Source of the DNA: Spirochaetota bacterium
GTDB taxonomy: Bacteria; Spirochaetota; Spirochaetia; Treponematales; UBA12059
Direction of reading: 5' to 3'
DNA: 37,605 nt
NCBI GenBank assembly: GCA_018816345.1
Contig: JAHIWG010000130.1
Span: 1-37,605, forward strand
Shown: one piece after another, positions 8,961-17,038 of the stretch
Layout: each line of letters starts with the position of its first letter
Position numbering within the stretch: position 1 is the stretch's first letter
Made by a program: the position numbers and the translations under genes
Notes under the pieces: model-generated
What the model was told of the DNA's origin: nothing
Database searches by the model: none
Seen by the model: only the letters and a program-made list of their open reading frames with translations

Positions 8961-9746
8961 ATGAACGAAGAAAAGCATCTGTATCTCGTCATGCATCCGA
9001 ACCACGCGCTCATAGCGAGCCAGCTCGATCCGGAGCGTTTCGCTAAGCACTATACCCAGGGTTCGACGCGCTATTTCGAGGGCCGCCTGATTTTCGTGGA
9101 GATAGACCCGAGCTTCAGGAACCCGTTCTTCAATATCGATCAGGCCTTCTCCGAGCTCAGGGCCCACGAGGACGGCCGTCCCAAGGCGACCAAGTTCATA
9201 TCGAGCTACCGCACCTTCGAGCACATGGACTTCTCGGCCTTCGGCAAGCTGTACTACTGCAACTCGCTCGGGGACTTCGTCGAGCTCGAGGCCGCCGACT
9301 ACGACCCGAAGATGCGCGGCGACGAGATGCGCATAGTGCTCGAGATCAACCCCATCAAGATGATGGTGCTGACAAAGTACAACTTCATAGAGTACGCGAA
9401 GTACATAACCGACCCGGAGATGCCCAAGGGCGCCCCCGTCATGTTCTACGCCCAGCTCGAATTCAACGTGGACGACTTCCTCAAGGAATTCCAGGACAAC
9501 CCGTTCATACGCTGCTTCGTGCCGGGAATCCATCCTGCGCGGCTCCGCGAGGCCATCTTCGAGGTCCGGGCCAAGCCGGGCAAGAACACCAAGGGCCTGT
9601 CGCTAGACTGCCCGGTCGATCGCATATCGTATAAATTCCTGCGCCACGGCTTCATGTTCGCGTCGGCCAAGGAGACGAAGTTCTACCCGCTGATGTCGCT
9701 CGAGGACGTGGAGCGCAAGTATTACAAGTTCTGGAAGAATATGTAG
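8961..9746 (+). CDS. conserved protein of unknown function, hppA-linked
   Basis: A 261-residue protein that I cannot assign to a named family. It has no signal peptide or membrane helix, is rich in aromatic and charged residues (Phe, Tyr, Lys, Asp, Glu), and reads like a compact cytosolic domain. Segments such as [23 protein letters not shown] at the start (residues 5-27) and [22 protein letters not shown] near the end look like conserved blocks rather than random frame, and codon use matches its neighbours. It starts 4 bp after hppA with AGGA just upstream, so the two are co-transcribed and probably coupled. A link to pyrophosphate or ion homeostasis is possible from position alone. Its length and composition make it a genuine gene; the function is unknown. 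Confidence 0.8.
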   Translation: MNEEKHLYLVMHPNHALIASQLDPERFAKHYTQGSTRYFEGRLIFVEIDPSFRNPFFNIDQAFSELRAHEDGRPKATKFISSYRTFEHMDFSAFGKLYYCNSLGDFVELEAADYDPKMRGDEMRIVLEINPIKMMVLTKYNFIEYAKYITDPEMPKGAPVMFYAQLEFNVDDFLKEFQDNPFIRCFVPGIHPARLREAIFEVRAKPGKNTKGLSLDCPVDRISYKFLRHGFMFASAKETKFYPLMSLEDVERKYYKFWKNM

Positions 9747-9777
9747 CATAAGGCTCCGGCGGCCGGGGGCTCCCCGC

Positions 9778-9870
9778 TAAGGCGGGGGCTCTCCATTAGG
9801 GCGGGGGCTCTCCGTTAGGGCAGGGGCTCTCCATTAGGGCGGGGGCTCTCCGTTAGGGCAGGGGCTCTCC
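9778..9870. repeat. 19-bp G-rich tandem repeat, 5 copies
   Basis: Five units of TAGGGCGGGGGCTCTCCRT start at 9778, 9797, 9816, 9835 and 9854 (the last is incomplete). Units 2/4 and 3/5 match each other at the variable sixth base, suggesting duplication of a two-unit block. The array fills the gap between two convergent genes and runs into the 3' end of the GGDEF-EAL gene, supplying its last codons and stop. The runs of G could form a quadruplex. Confidence 0.9.
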
Positions 9871-11520
9871 TCGCTTGAGGAGGGCCCTGAATTCATCGTA
9901 GGTCCGGGGCTCGCTGAAGTAGTAGCCCTGCATATAGCGGACTCCGAGGTCGCGGAGGAGGACGTACTGCCCCCTGTTCGCGACGCCCTCCACGAGCACG
10001 TCCTTCTTCTTGCTGCCTATCATCGTGATTACGCCGCGGATGAAGGCGAGGTCGTCGTCGCTATCGGCGATCCTGTCGACGAACGACTTGTCTATCTTGA
10101 TGGTCTTGGCGGGAAGACGCTTGATATAGGCCAGGGACGAGTAGCCCGTGCCGAAATCGTCTATGAGCACGTCTATGCCTAGCTCGGCCAGGCGGCGTAT
10201 CTTGTCTATCACCGACTCGATATCCTCCATGCTCTGGCTCTCGGTTATCTCCAGCTTGAGCGAGCGCGGGGATACGGCCTCGGCCTCCAGCAGTTCCTTT
10301 ATGTCCTGCACGAGGGAAAGGCTGCCGAATTCCTTGCTCGACAGGTTTACGGAGATATAGCGGTCGCCGAGCGCGCTTCCGAGCCGCTTCAGGTCCCTGC
10401 ATACCTGGAAGAGCACCCATTTCCCTATCATCGCTATGTTGCCCGATTCTTCCGCTATCGGGATGAAGACGTCGGGCGGAATATTGCCGAGTTCCGGATG
10501 CTGCCACCTTATGAGGGCCTCCGCGCCGACTATCATGCCCGCCGAATCTACTATGGGCTGGAAATGCGCCGAGAACTGCTTCTCGACGAAGGCGGTGCGT
10601 ATATCCGAGCGCAGCCTGGAGACGTACTGGCCGCGCTCGAATAGGGTCTTGTTGAACATGACGAGCGTCTCGTTCTTCTCCCTCGCCTCGTTGAGCGCCG
10701 ACATGGCTCGAGCCACGACGACCTCTCGGCAATCCCCGTCGATGGGGTAGATGGCCGCCCCGATGTTGCACGAGACGTTGATGACCGTGCCCTTATGGCT
10801 ATACGGGAAATCGGTCTTGCTCCTTATGTTCTCGACGACTATGGGGATGTCGGCGCCCCTCTTCAGGGTCGTCAGTATCACCGCGAATTCCTTGCCGTCG
10901 AACCTGAATACGTAGTCGCTGGCGCGCAGGGCTTCCTTTATGCGCAGGGCCGTCGATTCCAGGAGCAGGTTGCCCAGCTCGTACCCGAAATTGGCGTTAA
11001 TATGCGATATGCTCCTGAGCTTTATGAACAGGACGGCCCGTATGCGGTCGGCCTCGGCCCGCCTGGCCTTCTCCAGTTCCATGTCGAGGACGATGTCGAA
11101 GGAGCGCCTGTTGAAGAGGCCGGTGGTCGGGTCCTTGAACTCGAAGTCCAGGAGCTTGGATTCCAGCTTCTTGACTATGCTGACGTCGTGGGAGAAGACC
11201 ATGACGTGGGTGACCACGTCCTCCTCGACGAACGGGTAATACGAGACGTGGATATACTTCGTCGACTTGCCGAACCTGAACTGGTCTATATCGTGGGATT
11301 CCTTGCCCTCGAAGCATTGGTCTACCCGGTACTTGATCCTCTCGTGGAATTTAGAGTCGCCCCAGACCTCCGCGACCGACTTGCCGGTTATATCGACGGC
11401 GGGTAGGCCTATGGCCTCGGCGTACGAGTCGTTGACGAATTCATATCGATAATCCCGGCCGATGAGGGTGATGAAATCTCGTGAAGCCTGCAGGATTTGC
11501 TCATAGTGCTTCGGCGTCAT
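9853..11520 (-). CDS. PAS-GGDEF-EAL protein, probable cyclic-di-GMP phosphodiesterase
   Basis: A 555-residue soluble signalling protein. A PAS sensor occupies about residues 1-120, then a GGDEF domain (opening KDPTTGLFNRRSF at about 129-141) and an EAL domain (about 305-550). The GGDEF active-site motif has become FDGKEF (207-212), so cyclase activity is unlikely, though it could still bind GTP as a regulator. The EAL domain keeps the catalytic set: Glu334 in EALIR, Asn392, Glu424, Asp454-Asp455 in DDFGTG, Lys475 and Glu511. Hydrolysis of c-di-GMP is therefore expected. The start at 11520 has AGAGGTG upstream. The final codons and the stop are made by the 19-bp tandem repeat. It is divergent from the CdaR-like gene, with 72 bp between the two starts. 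Confidence 0.92.
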   Translation of the reverse strand: MTPKHYEQILQASRDFITLIGRDYRYEFVNDSYAEAIGLPAVDITGKSVAEVWGDSKFHERIKYRVDQCFEGKESHDIDQFRFGKSTKYIHVSYYPFVEEDVVTHVMVFSHDVSIVKKLESKLLDFEFKDPTTGLFNRRSFDIVLDMELEKARRAEADRIRAVLFIKLRSISHINANFGYELGNLLLESTALRIKEALRASDYVFRFDGKEFAVILTTLKRGADIPIVVENIRSKTDFPYSHKGTVINVSCNIGAAIYPIDGDCREVVVARAMSALNEAREKNETLVMFNKTLFERGQYVSRLRSDIRTAFVEKQFSAHFQPIVDSAGMIVGAEALIRWQHPELGNIPPDVFIPIAEESGNIAMIGKWVLFQVCRDLKRLGSALGDRYISVNLSSKEFGSLSLVQDIKELLEAEAVSPRSLKLEITESQSMEDIESVIDKIRRLAELGIDVLIDDFGTGYSSLAYIKRLPAKTIKIDKSFVDRIADSDDDLAFIRGVITMIGSKKKDVLVEGVANRGQYVLLRDLGVRYMQGYYFSEPRTYDEFRALLKRGEPLP

Positions 11521-11586
11521 ATAGCACCTCTTTTATTTTAATGGTAAGTATATGTCCCCGCGCGTATCGTTTCCAGGTGCTATACT
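11520..11586. promoter_or_regulatory. divergent promoter region with 10-bp inverted repeat
   Basis: TATAGCACCT (11520-11529) and AGGTGCTATA (11575-11584) are exact inverse copies 45 bp apart, one beside each start codon. TATACT -10 boxes occur in both directions: 11581-11586 on the plus strand and 11547-11552 (complement) on the minus strand. The plus-strand box overlaps the right repeat arm. Neither has a good -35, so activation by a protein bound at the repeats is plausible but unproven. Confidence 0.4.
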
Positions 11587-11592
11587 ATTAAA

Positions 11593-12741
11593 ATGAACGG
11601 ATCCGAGCTCGACGGCGCGTCCGCAGCGGCCTTCCTCGCCAGGCTAGGCGAGCATATCGACCATAATATCAACATCATCGACCGGGAAGGCGTCATCATA
11701 GCCAGCCTGGACCCGTCCAGGGTCGGTAGCTACCACGACGCCGCCAGGCGGCTCGTCGCGACCGGGGCCGCGATCGAGCGCGTCGCGGTCGATCCCGATC
11801 TTCCTTCCGGCGTAAGGCCCGGCGTCAACCTACCCATCGTCCGTCGCGGCGAGACGATAGGCGTGGTGGGCGTGACCGGCGAGCCCGACGAGGTTACGCC
11901 GCTCGCCTACGCCGTGAAGACGAGCGTGGAATCGATGATAGAGCTCGAGGCGTGGAAGGAGAAGGCGCTCAAGCACCAGGATCGCAAGAACCTGCTCCAG
12001 AACCTGCTCCTCTACGACGACGACGCGCCGAGATCGTCGGTCGACGCGCTCGCGAGGAAGCTCGGCTACGATCCCTCAGCGGTAAGGATACCCGTCATCC
12101 TAGCGCCGCCAGCCGGGCTGGATCCGCCTGACGCGCTATCGGCGATCAAGCGCGTCGGAGGGAGCGGGAACCAGGACTTGTCGTTCTCGACCTCCGACGG
12201 GACGATCCTGGTATTCAAGGCGCTGAGGCTCCCCGCGGAAGGCTTCCTCGAGGCGCTGTCGGCGGAGGTGGGGGACTACGTCGACGCGGTCCGGTCAGCC
12301 ATGCGCTGCCGGGCGCCGGCGGCGGCCTGGGTCGGCGCGCCGCAGACCGCCCTGGGGCGCTACAGGGCCGCCTACAGGCAGGCCCTCTGGCTATCCGAGC
12401 GGTTCCCCGATCCCGGGGCGGATCCCGTCTTCCTCTTCGACCATACGCTCGAGTACCTCTCGAGCATGATACCCAGGAGCGAGTACGTCGCGGCGATAGA
12501 CGTCGCGTTCGGCCTCGTCTCGCCCGAGGCCGTACGAGAGCTCGGGCCGTCCATCAAGGCGCTCGCCGACGTGGCGCTCAACGGCAAGGAGGCCGCGGCC
12601 CGGCTCGGCGTCCACCGGAACACGCTCTCGTCCAGGATGGACAGGGTCTCGCGTATCCTCGGGCGAGACCCGAGGCGGGACCCGAAGGCGCTCGACCTCC
12701 TGCGCCTGATCATCCGGTACGCCGAGCTACAAGGGCCCTGA
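11593..12741 (+). CDS. CdaR-family transcriptional regulator (sugar-acid/glycerate responsive)
   Basis: A 382-residue protein. An N-terminal diacid-recognition domain covers about residues 8-135 (HNINIIDREGVIIASLDPSR and the GVVGVTGEP segment are typical). A diverged middle region follows, and a C-terminal PucR/CdaR helix-turn-helix lies at about 325-380 (NGKEAAARLGVHRNTLSSRM). CdaR proteins activate genes for glucarate, galactarate and glycerate use. Here the neighbours are a GntP permease and a glycerate kinase, so glycerate is the likely inducer. The ATG follows TATACT by only 6 bases and has no well-spaced ribosome site, suggesting a leaderless message. Specificity is inferred from context. 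Confidence 0.88.
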   Translation: MNGSELDGASAAAFLARLGEHIDHNINIIDREGVIIASLDPSRVGSYHDAARRLVATGAAIERVAVDPDLPSGVRPGVNLPIVRRGETIGVVGVTGEPDEVTPLAYAVKTSVESMIELEAWKEKALKHQDRKNLLQNLLLYDDDAPRSSVDALARKLGYDPSAVRIPVILAPPAGLDPPDALSAIKRVGGSGNQDLSFSTSDGTILVFKALRLPAEGFLEALSAEVGDYVDAVRSAMRCRAPAAAWVGAPQTALGRYRAAYRQALWLSERFPDPGADPVFLFDHTLEYLSSMIPRSEYVAAIDVAFGLVSPEAVRELGPSIKALADVALNGKEAAARLGVHRNTLSSRMDRVSRILGRDPRRDPKALDLLRLIIRYAELQGP

Positions 12742-12802
12742 ACTCGGAGGGCGTTGTGCGTCGTGCACATCCCGGGGTCCCTCCGCGCGGCCACGTTCCC
12801 AT

Positions 12803-12840
12803 ATACCGATCCCGGAACCTGGCCTACCCTTACTCGGTAT
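12803..12840. promoter_or_regulatory. inverted repeat upstream of gntP
   Basis: ATACCGA (12803-12809) and TCGGTAT (12834-12840) are exact inverse 7-mers separated by 24 bp. They end 21 bp before the permease ATG, inside the 120-bp gap after the regulator gene. They could be an operator for the CdaR-like protein or a leader hairpin. The arms are short enough that chance is possible. Confidence 0.3.
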
Positions 12841-12861
12841 CCACAAGTACGGAGGTATCAT

Positions 12862-14196
12862 ATGGTATCAGGCGGAATGGCCATCATCCTGCTCCTGGCC
12901 GCGGTAGCGCTCATCATCCTGTTCACGGGGAAGCTCAAGGTGAACGCGTTCCTCGTCCTCATAGGCATCGCGTTCGCGTACGGCCTCGCGATAGGGCTTC
13001 CCGCCCTCGAGGTCGTCAAGAACATCAAGAACGGCTTCGGCGGGACCCTGACGAGCATAGGCATCGTCATAGTAGCCGGTACGATCATGGGCACCATCCT
13101 AGAGAAGACCGGCGCGGCCTTCTCCATGACCCAGGCCATCCTGAAGATAGTCGGCAAAAAAAGAGCCCCGCTGGCCATGAACATCGCCGGCTACGTTGTC
13201 TCGATACCCGTGTTCTGCGATTCCGGCTACGTCATCCTCACGCCGCTCAACAAGGCCCTGGCCAAGGAGACCGGCACGTCCATGGCCGTCATGGCCGTGG
13301 CGCTGGCGACCGGCCTCTACGCGACCCATACCATGGTACCGCCGACCCCCGGTCCCATCGCGGCCGCCGGAGCGCTAGGCGCCGACCTCGGCAGGGTCAT
13401 TATCCTCGGCCTCATCGCCGCCATCCCCTCGTCGCTGGCCGGCCTCTTCTGGGCCACCAAGGTAGCCAAGAAGTACCAGATAGATTCCGACGTCCACGAG
13501 TCGTACTCCGACATCGTCAAGAAGTTCGGCAAGCTCCCCGGTACCTTCCTGTCGTTCCTGCCCATACTCCTGCCAATCGTCCTCATACTCCTCAAGTCGG
13601 TGGCCGAGTTCCCGTCCAAGCCCTTCGGCTCGGCCGGCTTCCAGCAGTTCCTCTCGTTCATCGGAGACCCGGTCACCGCCCTGATGATAGGCGTCCTGAC
13701 CTCGCTCCTCCTCGTCAAGAAGGAGAGCCTCGGCGACGCGGTGGGCGGCTGGATGAGCGAGGGCATCAAGGCCTCGGCCATGATACTCGTCATCACCGCC
13801 GCCGGCGGATCGTTCGGCGCCATCATCAAGGTCAGCCCCATCGTCGACTTCATCAAGACCAACATGGTCGGGCTCCAGCTTGGCATGCTCCTGCCGTTCC
13901 TCATCTCCGCCGCCCTCAAGACGGCCCAGGGCTCCTCCACGGTCGCCATCGTGACCACGGCGAGCATACTCGCGCCGATGCTGGCCTCGCTCGGGCTCGA
14001 CCCCGCGCTGACGGTCATCGCGATAGGCGCCGGCGCCATGGTCGTATCGCACGCCAACGACTCGTACTTCTGGGTCGTATCGCAGTTCTCCAACATGCCG
14101 GTAACGACCGCGTACAAGGCCTATAGCTCCGCGACCGCGGTCGAGGGCCTCGTCGCCTTCGCCGTCGTCTTCGTCCTGTCGCTCTTCATCCGATAA
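12862..14196 (+). CDS. GntP-family permease, probable glycerate/sugar-acid importer
   Basis: A 444-residue membrane protein of about 12-13 helices belonging to the gluconate:H+ symporter family. Conserved blocks include CDSGYVILTPLNKALAKETG (residues 115-134), THTMVPPTPGPIAAAGALGADLG, TAQGSSTVAIVTTASILAP and SHANDSYFWVVSQFS. It would bring glycerate, gluconate or a related acid into the cell by ion symport. The ATG at 12862 is preceded by GGAGG (12851-12855). A longer open frame to 12754 lacks a ribosome site and adds a non-hydrophobic leader. It sits between the CdaR-like regulator and the glycerate kinase genes, which makes glycerate the best substrate guess. Family is secure and substrate inferred. 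Confidence 0.93.
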   Translation: MVSGGMAIILLLAAVALIILFTGKLKVNAFLVLIGIAFAYGLAIGLPALEVVKNIKNGFGGTLTSIGIVIVAGTIMGTILEKTGAAFSMTQAILKIVGKKRAPLAMNIAGYVVSIPVFCDSGYVILTPLNKALAKETGTSMAVMAVALATGLYATHTMVPPTPGPIAAAGALGADLGRVIILGLIAAIPSSLAGLFWATKVAKKYQIDSDVHESYSDIVKKFGKLPGTFLSFLPILLPIVLILLKSVAEFPSKPFGSAGFQQFLSFIGDPVTALMIGVLTSLLLVKKESLGDAVGGWMSEGIKASAMILVITAAGGSFGAIIKVSPIVDFIKTNMVGLQLGMLLPFLISAALKTAQGSSTVAIVTTASILAPMLASLGLDPALTVIAIGAGAMVVSHANDSYFWVVSQFSNMPVTTAYKAYSSATAVEGLVAFAVVFVLSLFIR

Positions 14197-14206
14197 GGCT
14201 CTACAA

Positions 14207-14245
14207 GAGCGCCGGCTAGCGCGGGTTCGCCCCCGGCCGGCGCTC
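14207..14245 (+). terminator. GC hairpin after gntP
   Basis: GAGCGCCGGC (14207-14216) pairs perfectly with GCCGGCGCTC (14236-14245) across a 19-nt loop. No T-tract follows, so it may be a Rho-type or partial terminator, or an mRNA-stabilising hairpin between permease and TPR genes. Confidence 0.5.
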
Positions 14246-14274
14246 CCTCATCTCCAAACATCCGAGGACTGACG

Positions 14275-14991
14275 ATGCCACGAATCCTAGCCGGCCTCTA
14301 CGAGCGCTTCGGGCTTAACGCGTATATCCAGGGCGATCCCGCAAAGGCCCTGCTCTGGTTCCGCAGGCTCGAGCGGCTCGAGCCCGACTCGATCCGGACG
14401 CTCCGCAACCTGGGCGTGATACTGCTCGCCGCCGGCGACGCCGCCGGCGCCGAGGAGTACCTGCTCCGGGAGGAGCGGCGCTACGGCGAATCGTTCCATA
14501 GGCATTCCGCCCTCGCCGATATAGCGTACGCCAGGGGCCGGAGGGAGGACGCCGCGCGCCGCTACGAGGCGGCGCTCTCCGATCCCGAGGCCGCTCCCGC
14601 GGGGGCCAGGCGGGGCGACAGGGCCTTCCTCGAGGCGCGGCTGCGGATATGCCTCGACCCGGGAGCGTTCGCCGCCGCCGCCGAGGGCGCCGAGCGTTTC
14701 AAGGCCGCGGAAGCCGCGCGCGACTCAGGCGATCCGCGGGCGGCCCTGGCGCTGTTCGAGGAGGCCGTGGCGCTGGACCCGACCCACTGGCCCGCCCTTA
14801 ATAACGCGGGCTCGATAGCGCTGAACGACCTCGGCGACCCGGCGCGCGCGCTCGCGCTATTCAAGCGCTCCTTCGCGCTGGCGCGCTCGGCCCAGGTAGC
14901 CAGGAACGTGGAGCTCGCCGGCGCCGCCCTCGCCGAGAGCCCCGCGCGCGGGCGTAGGCCGGCCGCTACCCAGGAAAGGAAGACGGAATGA
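14275..14991 (+). CDS. tetratricopeptide-repeat protein
   Basis: A 238-residue Ala/Arg-rich protein with TPR-like helical repeats. One pair is YIQGDPAKALLWFRRLERLEPDS followed by TLRNLGVILLAAGDAAGAEEYLL; later come RGRREDAARRYEAAL and DSGDPRAALALFEEAVALDPTHWPALNNAGSI. About four or five repeats are visible. There is no signal peptide or membrane segment, so it is probably a cytosolic scaffold. It lies inside the glycerate locus and its stop overlaps the kinase start (ATGA), so the two are translated together. GAGG precedes its ATG. Why a TPR protein should accompany glycerate kinase is unclear; no catalytic domain is visible. Confidence 0.8.
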   Translation: MPRILAGLYERFGLNAYIQGDPAKALLWFRRLERLEPDSIRTLRNLGVILLAAGDAAGAEEYLLREERRYGESFHRHSALADIAYARGRREDAARRYEAALSDPEAAPAGARRGDRAFLEARLRICLDPGAFAAAAEGAERFKAAEAARDSGDPRAALALFEEAVALDPTHWPALNNAGSIALNDLGDPARALALFKRSFALARSAQVARNVELAGAALAESPARGRRPAATQERKTE

Positions 14992-16373
14992 ATCCGAGGA
15001 ACGACGCCGAGGCCATATTCAGGGCCGCCGTCGCGCGGGTGGACCCAGCGCCGATGATCGCGCGAGCCCTGCGCCTGGACCCGCCCCTCGGCGCGGGCCT
15101 GGGTCGCCTCGTCGTGTCCCCGGGCGGCCCCGACGAATTCTCCTACGACCTCGCGCGCTACGACAGGATATTCGCGACCGGCATGGGCAAGGCTTCGGCC
15201 AAGATGGCCGCGGGACTCGAGCTAGCGCTCGGCGAGCGGCTATCGGGCGGGCTCGTCGCCGTCAAGGAAGGCCACGTGGAGCCGCTGGAGCGTATCCGCC
15301 TCGTAGAATCGGGCCATCCGGTGCCCGACTCGCGCTCTATAGCCGCGGCCTCCGCGATACTCGGGCTCGGGCCGTCGCTCGGAACGACCCTGACCGAACG
15401 CGACCTCGTCGTCGTGCTCGTCTCCGGCGGGGGCTCGTCGATACTATGCGCGCCCGCGGACGGCCTGACGCTCGAAGACAAGGCGTCGGCGACGAAGGCG
15501 CTCCTCGGCTGCGGAGCGACGATCAACGAGGTGAACTGCGTCCGCAAGCACCTGTCCGCGGTAAAGGGCGGCAGGCTGGCGGCGGCGCTCGCGCCGGCGT
15601 CGGTGCTGACGCTCGTCCTCTCCGACGTCATCGGCGACGACCTCGACGCGATCGCGTCCGGTCCGACGGTGCCGGATCCCACGACCTTCGCCGACGCCCT
15701 CGAGATAGTCAGGCGCTACGGCATCGAGGGCGAGCTGCCGGCCGCGGTCGCGGAGCGCCTGCGCTCGGGCTCCGTCGGCGGCCCGGGGGCCCCGGCGGAC
15801 ACTCCCAAGCCCGGGTCCGCCGCCTTCGCCCGGTCGAGGACCCTGCTCGTCGGCACTAACAGGCTCGCGCTCGCCGCCGCGGAGGCCGAGGCGGCGAGGC
15901 TTGGCTACGGGACCCTCGTGCTGTCGTCGCGCATAACGGGCGAGGCCCGCGAGGTCGCCTCGGTGTTCCTGGGCATAGGCAAGGACGTGGCCGCGTCGGA
16001 CTTCCCCGTGAGGAAACCCGCCTGCGTCATAGCCGGCGGCGAGACTACCGTGACCCTGCGCGGCGGGGGCAAGGGCGGGCGCAACCAGGAGATGGCGCTA
16101 GCCTTCCTCTCCGCGCTCGGCCGCTCGCCCAAGGACGGCGAGGGACTGACCTTCCTGTCCGGGGGTACCGACGGCAACGACGGCCCTACCGACGCGGCTG
16201 GCGCCGTCGTCGACGCTGCCCTGTACCGCTCGGCCGCCGCGGCGGGCCTGGACCCGGAGGCCTCGCTCGCCGCGAACGACTCCAACGGGTTCTTCTCCCA
16301 GGCGGGCGGGCTCGTCGTGACGGGGCCGACCAATACCAACGTCTGCGACGTCCAGGTGCTGCTGGTTACCTGA
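14988..16373 (+). CDS. gckA: glycerate 2-kinase (class II, MOFRL type)
   Basis: A 461-residue enzyme that phosphorylates D-glycerate with ATP, giving 2-phosphoglycerate for lower glycolysis. The N-terminal DUF4147 domain shows FATGMGKASAKMA, LVVVLVSGGGSSILCAP and the CVRKHLSAVKGGRLA segment, together with LSDVIGDDLDAIASGPTVPD. The C-terminal MOFRL domain shows CVIAGGETTVTLRGGGKGGRNQEM (residues 345-368) followed by LSGGTDGNDGPTDAAGA. All major motifs are intact. It is translationally coupled to the TPR gene and closes a locus with a CdaR-like regulator and a GntP permease. Import, phosphorylation and control of glycerate are thus encoded together. An alternative would be hydroxypyruvate reductase (TtuD annotation of the same fold), but the kinase is the characterised activity. 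Confidence 0.94.
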   Translation: MNPRNDAEAIFRAAVARVDPAPMIARALRLDPPLGAGLGRLVVSPGGPDEFSYDLARYDRIFATGMGKASAKMAAGLELALGERLSGGLVAVKEGHVEPLERIRLVESGHPVPDSRSIAAASAILGLGPSLGTTLTERDLVVVLVSGGGSSILCAPADGLTLEDKASATKALLGCGATINEVNCVRKHLSAVKGGRLAAALAPASVLTLVLSDVIGDDLDAIASGPTVPDPTTFADALEIVRRYGIEGELPAAVAERLRSGSVGGPGAPADTPKPGSAAFARSRTLLVGTNRLALAAAEAEAARLGYGTLVLSSRITGEAREVASVFLGIGKDVAASDFPVRKPACVIAGGETTVTLRGGGKGGRNQEMALAFLSALGRSPKDGEGLTFLSGGTDGNDGPTDAAGAVVDAALYRSAAAAGLDPEASLAANDSNGFFSQAGGLVVTGPTNTNVCDVQVLLVT

Positions 16374-16416
16374 GCGGTAGGAGGGACGATGCCCGAGGTA
16401 GACGAATAGGACTCCG

Positions 16417-16439
16417 GGGCCCGCGGGCGCGTCGGGCCC
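16417..16439 (+). terminator. GC hairpin after glycerate kinase gene
   Basis: GGGCCCG (16417-16423) pairs with CGGGCCC (16433-16439) over a 9-nt loop. No T-tract. It lies in a very GC-rich 144-bp gap that ends with the ribosome site of the next gene. Confidence 0.4.
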
Positions 16440-16517
16440 GGCCCGCCTGCCGCCGGCCCTTGCCCCGGCGATCGTTCGACCGTATCCTTAAGCCATACGT
16501 ACTTCGAGGAGGTTCCG

Positions 16518-17015
16518 GTGCTAGATAACGAAATCCTGGCGGCCGTCAAGGCCGGCATGAAGGGCGAGCTCGATTCGGTCACGGTGTACGAGGACGCGGC
16601 CGCCGCCTCCACGGGCGAGGTCAAGCGTTTCTTCCAGGAGAGGGCCGCGGCGGAGAAGGAGCACTTCAACTACCTGCTGGGCTACTACAAGACGAGGACT
16701 ATAAACCTGACGCCCGAGCGCGACGCCGCCGCCGAGCTGGGGGGAGGGTGGAGGTCGGCCATCGTCGGGGAGGCCTTCCTTAAGCAGGTAGCCTCGTCAA
16801 GGCACCTGATGGCGGCCGTGACCGCGGCCCTCCACCTGGAGGCGGACGCCGTGCGCCTCTACCGGGACTGGTCGGCCCGCGCCGAGGCTCCCGCGCTTAA
16901 GGGCCTCCTGGATCTGCTGGTCGAGTGGGAAGAGCGCCATTACGCCGACCTCCTCGTCATGCAGGAGGAGCTTGAGCGGTCATATTTCGACGTAAACCGC
17001 TTCGAGCCGTTCTAG
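16518..17015 (+). CDS. ferritin-like (rubrerythrin-type) diiron protein
   Basis: A 165-residue four-helix-bundle protein. The expected carboxylate/histidine ligand helices are visible: GELDSVTVYEDAA near residue 15, AAAEKEHFNYLLGYY near 50, LHLEADAVRLYRDWS near 112 and EWEERHYADLLVMQEEL near 137. This gives paired Exx(Y/H) motifs as in rubrerythrins. There is no C-terminal rubredoxin domain, because the protein ends at residue 165 without Cys-x2-Cys pairs. It is thus an erythrin-like rather than a classical rubrerythrin, likely acting on peroxide or storing iron in an anaerobe. The start is GTG, with GAGGAGG (16506-16512) five bases before it; no better ATG exists. It stands alone and converges on the DUF2804 gene. 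Confidence 0.85.
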   Translation: MLDNEILAAVKAGMKGELDSVTVYEDAAAASTGEVKRFFQERAAAEKEHFNYLLGYYKTRTINLTPERDAAAELGGGWRSAIVGEAFLKQVASSRHLMAAVTAALHLEADAVRLYRDWSARAEAPALKGLLDLLVEWEERHYADLLVMQEELERSYFDVNRFEPF

Positions 17016-17038
17016 GGACGCGCGCCCGGGGTCGCGCC

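Noticed and set aside
9778-9870. CRISPR array
   Set aside because: The 19-bp units are directly adjacent with no unique spacers, and no cas gene is present; it is a simple tandem repeat.
12754-12861. N-terminal extension of the GntP permease
   Set aside because: The added residues are hydrophilic with no ribosome site; GGAGG precedes the internal ATG at 12862 and the first helix begins there.
12756-14126. 456-codon frame overlapping the GntP gene in another phase
   Set aside because: It is Arg/His/Pro-rich with no family features; an out-of-phase shadow of the permease.
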